NCBI RefSeq assembly: GCF_042677865.1
Contig: NZ_JBHUDD010000159.1
Location: 28,609 to 92,608, forward strand
DNA: 64,000 nucleotides
Direction of reading: 5' to 3'
Source: Lutimaribacter salitolerans
Lineage (GTDB): Bacteria; Pseudomonadota; Alphaproteobacteria; Rhodobacterales; Rhodobacteraceae
Shown: in pieces, positions 17,206 to 25,883 of the stretch
How positions within the stretch are numbered: the first letter of the stretch is position 1
Layout: every line of letters starts with the position of its first letter
The notes under the pieces: model-generated
What the model was told of the DNA's origin: nothing
What the model saw: the letters and a program-made list of their open reading frames with translations, nothing else
Database searches by the model: none
Made by a program: the position numbers and the translations under genes

Positions 17206-18987
17206 ATGGATCAATTCGTCATCAACCTGATCTTCGTGGGCGCGTCATTCGCCCTGTATATCGGGATCGCGATCTGGGCGCGCGCGGGCTCGACCAGCGA
17301 ATTCTACGCCGCCGGGCGCGGCGTGCACCCTGTCACCAACGGCATGGCCACGGCGGCCGACTGGATGTCGGCGGCCTCGTTCATATCGATGGCGGGCCTT
17401 ATCGCCTTTGTGGGCTATGACAACTCGACCTACCTGATGGGCTGGACGGGGGGGTACGTGCTGCTGGCCCTGCTGCTGGCACCGTATCTGCGCAAGTTCG
17501 GCAAATATACCGTGTCCGAGTTCATCGGTGACCGGTTCTATTCCAAGACCGCCCGGATGGTCGCGGTGCTGTGCCTGATCATCGCGTCCGTGACCTATGT
17601 GATCGGCCAGATGACCGGCGTGGGCGTGGCCTTTGGCCGGTTCCTTGAGGTCAGCAACACCACCGGCCTGCTGATCGGGGCCTGCGTCGTGTTCGCCTAT
17701 GCGGTGTTCGGCGGCATGAAGGGCGTGACCTATACGCAGGTGGCGCAGTATGTCGTTCTGATCCTCGCCTACACGATCCCGGCGATCTTCATCTCGCTGC
17801 AACTGACCGGCAACCCGATCCCGGGTCTGGGCCTGTTCGGCACGCATGAGGCCAGCGGTGAGCCGCTGTTGGCCAAGCTGGACGAGATCGTGCGCGAGCT
17901 GGGCTTTGCCGAATACACCACGCACCATTCCGACACGCTGAACATGGTTCTGTTCACCCTGTCGCTGATGATCGGCACCGCCGGACTGCCGCATGTGATC
18001 ATGCGCTTCTTCACCGTGCCCAAAGTGGCCGATGCGCGCTGGTCGGCAGGTTGGGCGCTGGTGTTCATCGCGCTGCTGTATCTGACGGCCCCGGCCGTGG
18101 GTGCGATGGCGCGTCTGAACATCACCGAACTGATGTGGCCCAACGGCACCGGCGGCGACGCGGTGGCGGTGCAAACCATCGAGACCGAGCAGGAATACCT
18201 GTGGATGAAGACCTGGCAAAAGACCGGTCTGCTGGATTGGGAAGACAAGAACGGTGACGGCCTGATCCAGTATTACAACGACGCCAACCCCGAAATGCAG
18301 GCAAAGGCGGCTGAAAACGGCTGGGCAGGCAACGAGCTGACCCGCTTCAACCAGGATATCCTGGTGCTGGCCAACCCCGAGATTGCCAACCTGCCGGGCT
18401 GGGTGATCGGCCTTGTGGCGGCAGGTGGCCTTGCGGCGGCCCTGTCCACGGCGGCGGGTCTGCTGCTGGCGATCTCGTCTGCGGTCAGCCATGACCTGAT
18501 GAAGGGGCAGTTCACCCCGAACATCAGCGAAAAGGGCGAGTTGCTGTCGGCCCGGATCGCCATGGCGGTGGCCATCGTGGTGGCGACCTGGCTGGGCCTC
18601 AATCCTCCGGGCTTTGCCGCGCAGACCGTGGCGCTGGCCTTTGGTCTGGCGGCGGCGTCTATCTTCCCGGCGCTGATGATGGGCATCTTCACCAAGGTGA
18701 ACAACCACGGTGCCGTGGCGGGCATGCTGGCCGGTCTGATCGTGACGCTTGTGTACATCTTCCTGCACAAGGGCTGGTTCTTCATCCCCGACACCAACAG
18801 CTTTACCGACGCAAACCCGCTGTTGGGCACGATCCAGTCCACCAGCTTTGGTGCGGTCGGCGCGATGATCAACTTTGCGGTGGCCTTTGCAGTGTCCAGA
18901 ATGACCTCGCCGATCCCGCAAGAGATCGAGGACCTGGTCGAAAGCGTCCGCGTGCCCAAGGGCGCGGCGGCCGCGACCGATCACTAA
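17206..18987 (+). CDS. Sodium/solute symporter family permease (ActP-like)
   Basis: This 593-residue secondary transporter has about 13 membrane segments and the SSS-family marks YAAGRGVHPVTNGMATAADWMSAASF (shown here as blocks near residues 31-56), then GGMKGVTYTQVAQY near 168. It also has a soluble insert (about 310-385). Relatives move acetate, other short monocarboxylates or proline with sodium. The pairing with DUF4212, adk and a cNMP/CBS/DUF294 protein supports a small carboxylic acid such as acetate. The substrate is inferred. A strong stem-loop follows the stop. Confidence 0.92.
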   Translation: MDQFVINLIFVGASFALYIGIAIWARAGSTSEFYAAGRGVHPVTNGMATAADWMSAASFISMAGLIAFVGYDNSTYLMGWTGGYVLLALLLAPYLRKFGKYTVSEFIGDRFYSKTARMVAVLCLIIASVTYVIGQMTGVGVAFGRFLEVSNTTGLLIGACVVFAYAVFGGMKGVTYTQVAQYVVLILAYTIPAIFISLQLTGNPIPGLGLFGTHEASGEPLLAKLDEIVRELGFAEYTTHHSDTLNMVLFTLSLMIGTAGLPHVIMRFFTVPKVADARWSAGWALVFIALLYLTAPAVGAMARLNITELMWPNGTGGDAVAVQTIETEQEYLWMKTWQKTGLLDWEDKNGDGLIQYYNDANPEMQAKAAENGWAGNELTRFNQDILVLANPEIANLPGWVIGLVAAGGLAAALSTAAGLLLAISSAVSHDLMKGQFTPNISEKGELLSARIAMAVAIVVATWLGLNPPGFAAQTVALAFGLAAASIFPALMMGIFTKVNNHGAVAGMLAGLIVTLVYIFLHKGWFFIPDTNSFTDANPLLGTIQSTSFGAVGAMINFAVAFAVSRMTSPIPQEIEDLVESVRVPKGAAAATDH

Positions 18988-18994
18988 GCACGAA

Positions 18995-19020
18995 CAAGGG
19001 GCGCAGCGATGCGCCCCTTG
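18995..19020 (+). terminator. Stem-loop after the symporter gene
   Basis: CAAGGGGCGCA-GCGA-TGCGCCCCTTG forms a perfect 11-base-pair stem with a 4-base loop, 7 bases after the symporter stop. It is followed by CCTTGCG and not a long T run, so it may be a partial terminator or 3' stabiliser inside the operon. Confidence 0.6.
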
Positions 19021-19112
19021 CCTTGCGACGGCAGACATCACGGCATATTGCGCCACCTGATGCGTCTTTTAGACTGATTTCCCGTACCCCGACCGACCCA
19101 AGGAGCGCGCAG

Positions 19113-20933
19113 ATGCCAGACGACCAGAGCCGCCTTCTGGACCGCGTGCTGGCCCATGCGCCGTTCGATCTGTTGCCGCCCGAGGCGCGGGCGGAGCTGA
19201 CCGACGCGGTTACCTTTCACACCGCCAGGCCCGGCACCCTGCTGATCCGCGAGGGCGCGGTGATGGCCGGGCTGCACGTGATCCTTGACGGCGCGCTGGA
19301 TATCTTGTCGGACAGTGGCGATGTGGTATCGCAGCGCGGGCCCGGCGACATGCTGGGCGAACGCGCGCTGTTTCGGGGCGGGCGGGCCACGTTGACCGCG
19401 CGCACCAGCAGCGCGCTGTCCTATGCCGTGATAGACACCGCGCGGTTTCTGGACCTGACCAACCGGTTTGCAGGCTTTGCCGAATGGTTCCGCGCCGCGC
19501 CCCTTGCCCGCGCCGCCAGCAGCGCCGACGCCTATGCCACCGGGCTGACCGCGCTGCGCGTGGCCGACCTGATGGTGGCCGACCCGGTCACCTGCGCTCC
19601 CGATCAGACCGTGACACAGGTGGCGCAGATGATGCGCGACCGGGTGATATCGTCCGTTCTGGTTATGGACGGAACGCAACTGGCCGGGATTGCCACCGTG
19701 CACGACCTGACCAACAAGGTGCTGGCCGAGGGGCTGGACGGCTCTATCCCGGTGGCACAGATCATGACGCCCGATCCGGTCACCATCGGCCCGGATGCGC
19801 TGGGGCTGGACGCTTTGGTCACACTTGCCGGGCGCAAGATCAACCACCTGCCGGTCGCGCAGGGGGGCCGGATCGTGGGGATGCTGGGGCGCACCGACCT
19901 GTTTCGCCAGCAGGCCACCACCGCCAGCCATATGGTCGCCGACATCGTGCGCGCCGACAGTGCCGAGGGAATGGCCCATGTGATGACCCGCGTGCCCGAT
20001 CTGCTGGCGCATCTGGTCAGTGCGGGCACCCGCCACACCGCCATCACCCGGCGTATCACCGACCTGACCGATGCCATCACCCGCCGTCTGCTGACCTTGG
20101 CCGAGGAAAAGTTCGGCCCGCCGCCGGTGCCCTATCTGTGGCTGGCCTGCGGCAGTCAGGGGCGGCAGGAACAGACCGGGATTTCCGATCAGGACAACTG
20201 CCTGATCCTGGACGACGCGGTGCAGCCCGACCACGATGCCTATTTCGCGGCCCTGGCGCAATTCGTCAGCGACGGGCTGGACACCTGCGGGTTCTTCTAT
20301 TGCCCCGGCGACATGATGGCCACGGCCACGCGCTGGCGGCAGCCGCGGCGGATCTGGCGCAGCTATTTCGCCAAGTGGATCGCCGAGCCGGACCCGCAGG
20401 CGCAGATGCTGGCCAGCGTCATGTTCGACCTGCGGCCCATCGCAGGCGAGTTTGGGCTGTTTGCCGACCTGCAGGACGAGGTGCTGGCCAAGGCGCGCGG
20501 CAATTCGATATTCGTGGCGCATATGGTGTCGAACTCGCTGAAACACACGCCGCCGCTGTCGCTGTTCCGGGGCTTTGCGCTGATCCGCTCGGGCGAGCAC
20601 AAGAACACCGTTGATCTCAAGCTGTCGGGCGTGATCCCGGTGGTCGATCTGGCGCGCATCTATGCGCTGCGCGGGGCGCTTCCCACCGTCAACACCCGCG
20701 AACGCCTTGAAACCGCGCGCGAGGCGGGCGTGATCTCGACCTCGGGGGCGCATGACCTGCTGGATGCCTACGACCTGATCGCGATGACCCGCCTGCGTCA
20801 TCAGGCCGAGCAGATCCGGCGCGGGGCCGCGCCCGACAACTTTCTGCCCCCCGGCGCGCTGTCGGAACTGGAGCGCAGCCACCTGCGCGATGCCTTCATG
20901 GTGATCAAGACCATGCAATCGGCGCTTGGATAA
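19113..20933 (+). CDS. cNMP-binding/CBS/DUF294 nucleotidyltransferase-like protein
   Basis: This 606-residue cytoplasmic regulator-like protein has an N-terminal cyclic-nucleotide-binding-like domain (about 10-125), a CBS pair (about 150-280; VADLMVADPVTCAPDQTVTQ, then VAQIMTPDPVTIGPDALG), a DUF294 nucleotidyltransferase-like core (ACGSQGRQEQTGISDQDN near 346) and a helical DUF294 C-terminal domain. The start has AGGAG 8 bases upstream. The same family sits beside ActP-like symporters in Pseudomonas and Vibrio. It may sense adenylate energy charge through the CBS domains and modify a partner; no biochemical role is certain. Confidence 0.88.
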   Translation: MPDDQSRLLDRVLAHAPFDLLPPEARAELTDAVTFHTARPGTLLIREGAVMAGLHVILDGALDILSDSGDVVSQRGPGDMLGERALFRGGRATLTARTSSALSYAVIDTARFLDLTNRFAGFAEWFRAAPLARAASSADAYATGLTALRVADLMVADPVTCAPDQTVTQVAQMMRDRVISSVLVMDGTQLAGIATVHDLTNKVLAEGLDGSIPVAQIMTPDPVTIGPDALGLDALVTLAGRKINHLPVAQGGRIVGMLGRTDLFRQQATTASHMVADIVRADSAEGMAHVMTRVPDLLAHLVSAGTRHTAITRRITDLTDAITRRLLTLAEEKFGPPPVPYLWLACGSQGRQEQTGISDQDNCLILDDAVQPDHDAYFAALAQFVSDGLDTCGFFYCPGDMMATATRWRQPRRIWRSYFAKWIAEPDPQAQMLASVMFDLRPIAGEFGLFADLQDEVLAKARGNSIFVAHMVSNSLKHTPPLSLFRGFALIRSGEHKNTVDLKLSGVIPVVDLARIYALRGALPTVNTRERLETAREAGVISTSGAHDLLDAYDLIAMTRLRHQAEQIRRGAAPDNFLPPGALSELERSHLRDAFMVIKTMQSALG

Positions 20934-20944
20934 GGACAGCCGCG

Positions 20945-21457
20945 ATGTTTCTGGAACTGATTGCAACCTTCGTGGCCGCCCTTGGCGCGGCGGGGATCGT
21001 GCTGGCGCTGAACCGGCTGACCGGGGGCCGCCTGCCCCGCTGGGCGATGCCGGTCGCAGCGGGGCTGACGATGCTGGCCTATACCATCTGGTCGGAATAC
21101 AGCTGGGACAGCCGCACCCGCGCCCAACTGCCCGAGGGCACGGCGGTGTTCCAGACCATGACCGACAGCGCGTTCTGGAAGCCGTGGACGCTGATCTGGC
21201 CGCAGACCAAGGCGCTGGCGGTGGTCGATCAGGACGGTGCGCGCACGCGCCCCGATACGCCCGATGTGATGCTGGTCGATCTGTACCTGTTCGCCCGCTG
21301 GCGCGGCACCGACCGCAGCCCGCAACTGGTGGATTGCACCCGTGCCGCCCGCGCCCCCGTCAGCGATGCCGCGCTGGCCGATCCTGCGGCGGCCGAGTGG
21401 CAGATGATCGGGGCCGATGATCCGCTGATCACCGCGCTTTGCCCGCGCCAAGGCTGA
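20945..21457 (+). CDS. Small membrane protein of unknown function
   Basis: This 170-residue protein has two hydrophobic segments (about 5-24 and 34-50) followed by a soluble domain (about 55-170) containing WSEYSWDSRTRAQLPEG and a Trp-rich stretch. I do not recognise the family. It starts 11 bases after the DUF294 gene and ends 15 bases before the receiver gene, so it is part of the same operon. A membrane anchor or sensor role is possible. Confidence 0.8.
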   Translation: MFLELIATFVAALGAAGIVLALNRLTGGRLPRWAMPVAAGLTMLAYTIWSEYSWDSRTRAQLPEGTAVFQTMTDSAFWKPWTLIWPQTKALAVVDQDGARTRPDTPDVMLVDLYLFARWRGTDRSPQLVDCTRAARAPVSDAALADPAAAEWQMIGADDPLITALCPRQG

Positions 21458-21472
21458 CAGGAACGCCCCGCC

Positions 21473-21856
21473 ATGATCGAGAAATCCATCTTGCTGGTCG
21501 AGGATGAGGACAACATCGCGCTGGCGCTGGCCTATCTGATCGGCAAGCAGGGCTACCGGCTGGCGCGCGTGTCCGACGGGGCCGAAGCCATCGACCGGAT
21601 CGAGGCCGAGCGCCCCGATCTGGTGGTGCTGGACGTGATGCTGCCCGGGCGCTCGGGCTATGACATCTGCCAGACGATCCGCGCGCGGCCCACGATCTGT
21701 CACACCAAGATCCTGATGATGACCGCCCGGGGCGGCGAGGTCGAGCGGCGCAAGGGGCTGGCGCTGGGGGCGGATGCGTTTCTGTCCAAACCCTTTGCCA
21801 GCGCCGACCTGACCGCCCGGATCGCCGCGCTTCTGGGGGACGGGGCGGATGGCTGA
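21473..21856 (+). CDS. Single-domain response regulator (CheY-like)
   Basis: This 127-residue receiver domain has no output domain. The acidic pocket (EDED at 10-13), the phospho-acceptor Asp54 (VVLDVMLPG), Thr84 and Lys106 (SKPF) are all present, so it should be phosphorylatable. It overlaps the next gene by 8 bases. That next gene encodes a kinase-like protein lacking the phospho-His, so the phosphodonor is unclear and may be a distant kinase or the small phosphodonor pool. Confidence 0.92.
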   Translation: MIEKSILLVEDEDNIALALAYLIGKQGYRLARVSDGAEAIDRIEAERPDLVVLDVMLPGRSGYDICQTIRARPTICHTKILMMTARGGEVERRKGLALGADAFLSKPFASADLTARIAALLGDGADG

Positions 21857-23900
21857 ACGCTGGGGCCTGCGCCTGCGGTTCGCGCTGTTTTTTGCCGGGC
21901 TGGCGGCGGGGGGCGTGGCGCTGATCGCGGCGGGGCTGTGGCTGGCGTATGCGCGCTATGGCGGGCCTGCCGAGGGCTATGTGATCGCCGGGCTGATCGC
22001 GGGCTTTGGCCTGGCGGGGCTGGCGGTCTGGGTGGGGTTGCTGTTCGACGAAAACGTGGCGCGGCCCGTGCTGGCGCTGGCCTCGGACCTGGAAACGCGG
22101 GCGCGGGCGCAGGTGGGCACCGGGATCGACACCGCGCCCGCGCGCTATCTGGGCGCGCTGGCCCCGGCAGCGCAGGCCGTTCACGACGCGCTGACACAGG
22201 CGCGCGAGGCGCAGGCCCAGGCGATCGCGGCCGAGACCCGCGCGCTGGCCCGTGACAAGGCGCTGCTGGCCGCGCTGCTGCGGGATCTGTCCGACGCGGT
22301 TCTGGTGCTCAGCCCCGACCGGCGGATCATCCTCTACAACCGCCGGGCGCAGGCCCTGCTGGGCGCGGTGGGTCTGGACCGCCCGGCCAAGGCGTTCCTG
22401 CGGACCGAGCCGTTGGACAATGCCATCGACCGCCTGCGCGCCCGCCCCGGTGCCGCCCGGCCCGAGCCGTTCCTGACCGCCACCGCCGATGGGGCGCGGT
22501 TTCTGCTGGGGCAGGTCAGCGCGGTGGACAGCGATGCCGCCTCGGTCGGTCACGTGGTGATCTTTCACGACGCCACCGATGATCTGACCACCCATGCAGA
22601 GCGCGACCACCTGTTCAACACCCTGCTGGAGCGCACCCGCCGTCCAGCCGCCGCCATCGGTGCCGTGCTTGAGGTGCTGGACGATCCCGATCTGCCGCCC
22701 GCGCAGCGCGCAGGTTTTGCCAGCGCCGCCCGCGACGAGCTGGACCGCCTGTTCACCACCCTGCGCGACAGCGCGCGCAGCCATGGCGCGATTGCCGCCC
22801 GGCACTGGCCCATGGCCGAGGTCGCGGTGCGCGACGTGCTGGACACCGTTGTCGCCCGCGCACCCGGCGATCTGCAGGTGACCGACAGCGCCGATTTCCT
22901 GCGCTGCGACGGGTTTGCCATCGGCGCGCTGCTGGGCCGCGTCCTGACCGGACTGCTGGCCGACGGCACCCGCCACGGCCCGGTTCTGGGAGCCGAGGTG
23001 CATGACCGCGAAATCTGGCTGATCCTGTCGTGGCAGGGGGCGGATGCGCCCGACGGGCAGATCTCGGGCTGGGTGGCGCAGGATATCTCGGACGCCTATG
23101 GCCATTACACCGGCCGCGACGTGCTTGAGGCGCATCGCACCGAAATCTGGTCGGAACCCATGGCGCAGGGTCACCGGATCGTTCTGCCGCTGGCGCAGGC
23201 GGGCGCGCCGGTGCTGGCCCCGCAGGATGCCCGGCCCGAGTTCTACGACTTTGACCTGACCAGCCCCGACCCCGACAGCGACCTGATGGATCGGCCGCTG
23301 AAATCGTTGACCTTCGTGGTGTTCGACACCGAAACCACTGGCCTGTCGCCGCGCGCGGGCGACGAGATCGTGCAGATCGCCGGGTTGCGCGTGGTGGGGG
23401 GCCGTGTGCTGACCGGCGAGGCGTTCGACACGCTGGTCAATCCGGGCCGCGCGATCCCGCCTGCCTCGACCCGGGTGCACGGGATCGACGATGCGATGGT
23501 CGCCGATGCCCCCGACATCCGCGAGGCCGGGCAAGATTTCCACGACTTTTGCAGCGATGCGGTGCTGGTGGCGCATAACGCGCCGTTCGACATCGCCTTT
23601 CTGCGCCTGAAGGAAACGCAGATCGGGCGTGACTTTCGCCAGCCGTTTCTGTGTACCGTGCTGCTATCGGCGACGCTGTTCGATCACAGCGGCAATCACA
23701 CGCTGGACGCGCTGGCCGCGCGTTTCGGGATCGAGATTCCGACCCACCTGCGCCACACCGCCCTGGGCGATGCCACCGCCACGGCGCAGGTTTTCCTGCG
23801 CATGCTGGACGTGATGGAGGGTGCCGGCCTGATCACCCTGCGCGACGCGCTGGAGGCCAGCCGCAAGATGACCCGCATCCGTCGCGCGCAAGAGTACTGA
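21849..23900 (+). CDS. Degenerate sensor kinase-like protein fused to a DnaQ-type 3'-5' exonuclease
   Basis: This 683-residue protein has two N-terminal membrane segments (about 11-33 and 43-65), a HAMP-like/coiled stretch (about 68-140), a PAS-like domain (about 145-245), a kinase-like region (about 250-440), and a C-terminal DEDDh exonuclease (about 487-660). The exonuclease looks intact: FDTETTG (492-498), VAHNAPFDIAFLRL and the HTALGDATATAQ end block. The kinase part looks dead: the H-box position reads LERTRRPAAAI with Glu261 where the phospho-His should be, and no clear ATP-binding N or G boxes are seen. Separate DnaQ-like genes sit near ActP genes elsewhere; the fusion is unusual. Confidence 0.85.
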   Translation: MAERWGLRLRFALFFAGLAAGGVALIAAGLWLAYARYGGPAEGYVIAGLIAGFGLAGLAVWVGLLFDENVARPVLALASDLETRARAQVGTGIDTAPARYLGALAPAAQAVHDALTQAREAQAQAIAAETRALARDKALLAALLRDLSDAVLVLSPDRRIILYNRRAQALLGAVGLDRPAKAFLRTEPLDNAIDRLRARPGAARPEPFLTATADGARFLLGQVSAVDSDAASVGHVVIFHDATDDLTTHAERDHLFNTLLERTRRPAAAIGAVLEVLDDPDLPPAQRAGFASAARDELDRLFTTLRDSARSHGAIAARHWPMAEVAVRDVLDTVVARAPGDLQVTDSADFLRCDGFAIGALLGRVLTGLLADGTRHGPVLGAEVHDREIWLILSWQGADAPDGQISGWVAQDISDAYGHYTGRDVLEAHRTEIWSEPMAQGHRIVLPLAQAGAPVLAPQDARPEFYDFDLTSPDPDSDLMDRPLKSLTFVVFDTETTGLSPRAGDEIVQIAGLRVVGGRVLTGEAFDTLVNPGRAIPPASTRVHGIDDAMVADAPDIREAGQDFHDFCSDAVLVAHNAPFDIAFLRLKETQIGRDFRQPFLCTVLLSATLFDHSGNHTLDALAARFGIEIPTHLRHTALGDATATAQVFLRMLDVMEGAGLITLRDALEASRKMTRIRRAQEY

Positions 23901-23977
23901 TCCGCCGGCCGCTGGCCTTGCCGCAGACCGCCGCGCTTGCCCAAACGTGATCTGCCTGTATCTTGATCCGGAAAAAA

Positions 23978-23995
23978 CTGTCACGTGTCTGTCAT
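23978..23995 (+). promoter_or_regulatory. PHO box upstream of phnD
   Basis: CTGTCAC-GTGT-CTGTCAT is two 7-base direct repeats at 11-base spacing, matching the PhoB consensus CTGTCAT-N4-CTGTCAT in 13 of 14 repeat bases. It ends 46 bases before the phnD start, a suitable place for PhoB activation under phosphate starvation. Confidence 0.85.
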
Positions 23996-24041
23996 GGTGC
24001 ACCTGTAGGTCGCAGTCACAACCAACATCTGGGAGAGAATT

Positions 24042-24992
24042 ATGAGAGCTTTTGCGACACTCACCGCCGTTGCCGCGCTGGCCTTTGCCGCGCCCGCCAT
24101 TGCCGAATTCAAGCTGGGCGACCGCTATACCGATGCCGATGGCGATCTGATCGCGGACATTCCCACCGACGAATCGCAACTGGTCGATCCATCGACCCTG
24201 ATCTTTGCCTATACCCCGGTTGAAGACCCGGCGGTCTATGCCGAAGTCTGGCAGGAATTTCTGGACCACATGGCCGAGGTGACCGGCAAGAGCGTGCAGT
24301 TCTTCCCGGTGCAGTCCAACGCCGCCCAGATTGAGGCGATGCGCGCCGGTCGTCTGCACGTGGCAGGCTTCAACACCGGGTCGAACCCGCTGGCCGTGGC
24401 CTGCGCCGGGTTCCGCCCCTTCGCCATGATGGCGGCCAAGGACGGCTCGTTCGGCTACGAGATGGAAATCATCACCTACCCGGATTCGGGCATCGAAGAG
24501 GTCGAGGACATCAAGGGCAAGCAGATGGCCTTTACCTCGGAAACCTCGAACTCGGGGTTCAAGGCGCCGTCGGCGATCCTGAAAGCCGAATACGGCATGG
24601 AAGCCGGCACGGATTTCGAGCCGGTGTTTTCGGGCAAGCACGACAACTCGATCCTCGGCGTGGCCAACAAGGACTACCCGGCAGCCGCCATCGCCAATTC
24701 GGTGAAAAGACGCATGATCGAACGTGACGTGGTTCAGGCCGATCAACTGGTCACGGTCTACACTTCGCAGACCTTTCCGACCACCGGCTATGGCATGGCC
24801 CACAACCTGACGCCCGAGCTGCAGGACAAGATCAAGGAAGCGTTCTTTTCCTTCGACTGGGAAGGCACCAAGATGGCCGAGGAATTCGGCCGCAGCGGTG
24901 ACGAGCAGTTCATCCCGATCACGTTCCAGAACGAATGGTCGGTGATCCGCACCATCGACGAGGCCAACGGCGTCGAATACAACTGCAACTGA
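24042..24992 (+). CDS. phnD: Phosphonate/phosphate-ester ABC transporter substrate-binding protein PhnD-like
   Basis: This 316-residue periplasmic protein has a Sec signal peptide (MRAFATLTAVAALAFAAPAIA). The PhnD/PtxB family pattern follows: a repeated YTPVEDPAVYAEVWQEFLDH, the AAQIEAMRAGRLHVAGFNTG block, and FTSETSNSGFKAPSAIL, whose Ser/Thr cluster binds the oxyanion. GGGAGAG precedes the start. The order is D-C-E-E behind a PHO box. The ligand may be a phosphonate, phosphite or phosphate ester. No C-P lyase gene is visible in the window, so uptake and catabolism are not linked here. Confidence 0.93.
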   Translation: MRAFATLTAVAALAFAAPAIAEFKLGDRYTDADGDLIADIPTDESQLVDPSTLIFAYTPVEDPAVYAEVWQEFLDHMAEVTGKSVQFFPVQSNAAQIEAMRAGRLHVAGFNTGSNPLAVACAGFRPFAMMAAKDGSFGYEMEIITYPDSGIEEVEDIKGKQMAFTSETSNSGFKAPSAILKAEYGMEAGTDFEPVFSGKHDNSILGVANKDYPAAAIANSVKRRMIERDVVQADQLVTVYTSQTFPTTGYGMAHNLTPELQDKIKEAFFSFDWEGTKMAEEFGRSGDEQFIPITFQNEWSVIRTIDEANGVEYNCN

Positions 24993-25013
24993 TCTGTCGG
25001 ACAGAAACACCGG

Positions 25014-25036
25014 ACGGGCGGCATGAGACCGCCCGT
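25014..25036 (+). terminator. Attenuator-like stem-loop between phnD and phnC
   Basis: ACGGGCGG-CATGAGA-CCGCCCGT is an 8-base-pair perfect stem followed by TCGCTTTTG. Placed after a binding-protein gene, it could stop part of the transcripts and keep phnD expression above the membrane genes. Confidence 0.55.
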
Positions 25037-25061
25037 TCGCTTTTGTGAAAAAGGCGGCCGC

Positions 25062-25883
25062 ATGCTCAGACTCGAAGGGCTTTCCAAGACCTACAAGACC
25101 GGCGACACCGCACTGGCGGACGTGACGCTGGAGGTGCCCAAGGGGCAGATCATGGGGCTGATCGGGCCGTCGGGGGCCGGGAAATCGACGCTGATCCGCT
25201 GCATCAACCGGCTGGTGGAACCCACCGCCGGCAAGGTCATGCTGGGCGACGTGGATCTGGCAAAGCTGGGCAAGGGCGATCTGCGCCGCCAGCGCCGCCG
25301 CATCGGCATGATCTTTCAGGAATACGCGCTGGTCGAGCGTCTGACCGTGATGGAAAACGTGCTGTCAGGGCGGCTGGGCTATGTGCCGTTCTGGCGCAGC
25401 TTCATGCGCAAGTTCCCCGCCGACGACATCCAGCGTGCCTATCAACTGCTGGATCGCGTGGGGTTGATGGAACATGCCGACAAGCGCGCCGATGCGCTGT
25501 CGGGCGGTCAACGGCAGCGTGTCGGCATCGCGCGGGCACTGGCCCAGGACCCCGAATTGCTGCTGGTCGATGAACCCACGGCCAGCCTTGACCCCAAGAC
25601 AAGCCGCCAGATCATGCGCCTGCTGGTGGAAATCTGCGCCGAAAGCGGCCTGCCCGCCATCGTCAACATCCATGACGTGCCGCTGGCCCAGCAGTTCATG
25701 CAGCGCATCGTCGGTTTGCGCGCCGGGCGCGTGGTGTTCGACGGCCCGCCCGAACACCTGACGCAGGACGCGCTGACCACGATCTATGGCGAGGAAGACT
25801 GGAACGCCATGCGCAAGGGTGACGAAGAACAGGCCACCGCCGAGGCCGATGCGCGCGACCGCATGGCGGCGCTGGCACAATGA
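25062..25883 (+). CDS. phnC: Phosphonate ABC transporter ATP-binding protein
   Basis: This 273-residue ATPase subunit has Walker A GPSGAGKST (about 34-42), the signature LSGGQRQRVGIARAL (about 146-160) and Walker B ELLLVDEPTASLDPKT. These are PhnC-like. The start MLRLEGLSKTYKTG at 25062 has AAGGCGG upstream. An earlier in-frame ATG at 25023 lies inside the hairpin and is rejected. The end overlaps phnE by ATGA. Confidence 0.93.
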   Translation: MLRLEGLSKTYKTGDTALADVTLEVPKGQIMGLIGPSGAGKSTLIRCINRLVEPTAGKVMLGDVDLAKLGKGDLRRQRRRIGMIFQEYALVERLTVMENVLSGRLGYVPFWRSFMRKFPADDIQRAYQLLDRVGLMEHADKRADALSGGQRQRVGIARALAQDPELLLVDEPTASLDPKTSRQIMRLLVEICAESGLPAIVNIHDVPLAQQFMQRIVGLRAGRVVFDGPPEHLTQDALTTIYGEEDWNAMRKGDEEQATAEADARDRMAALAQ

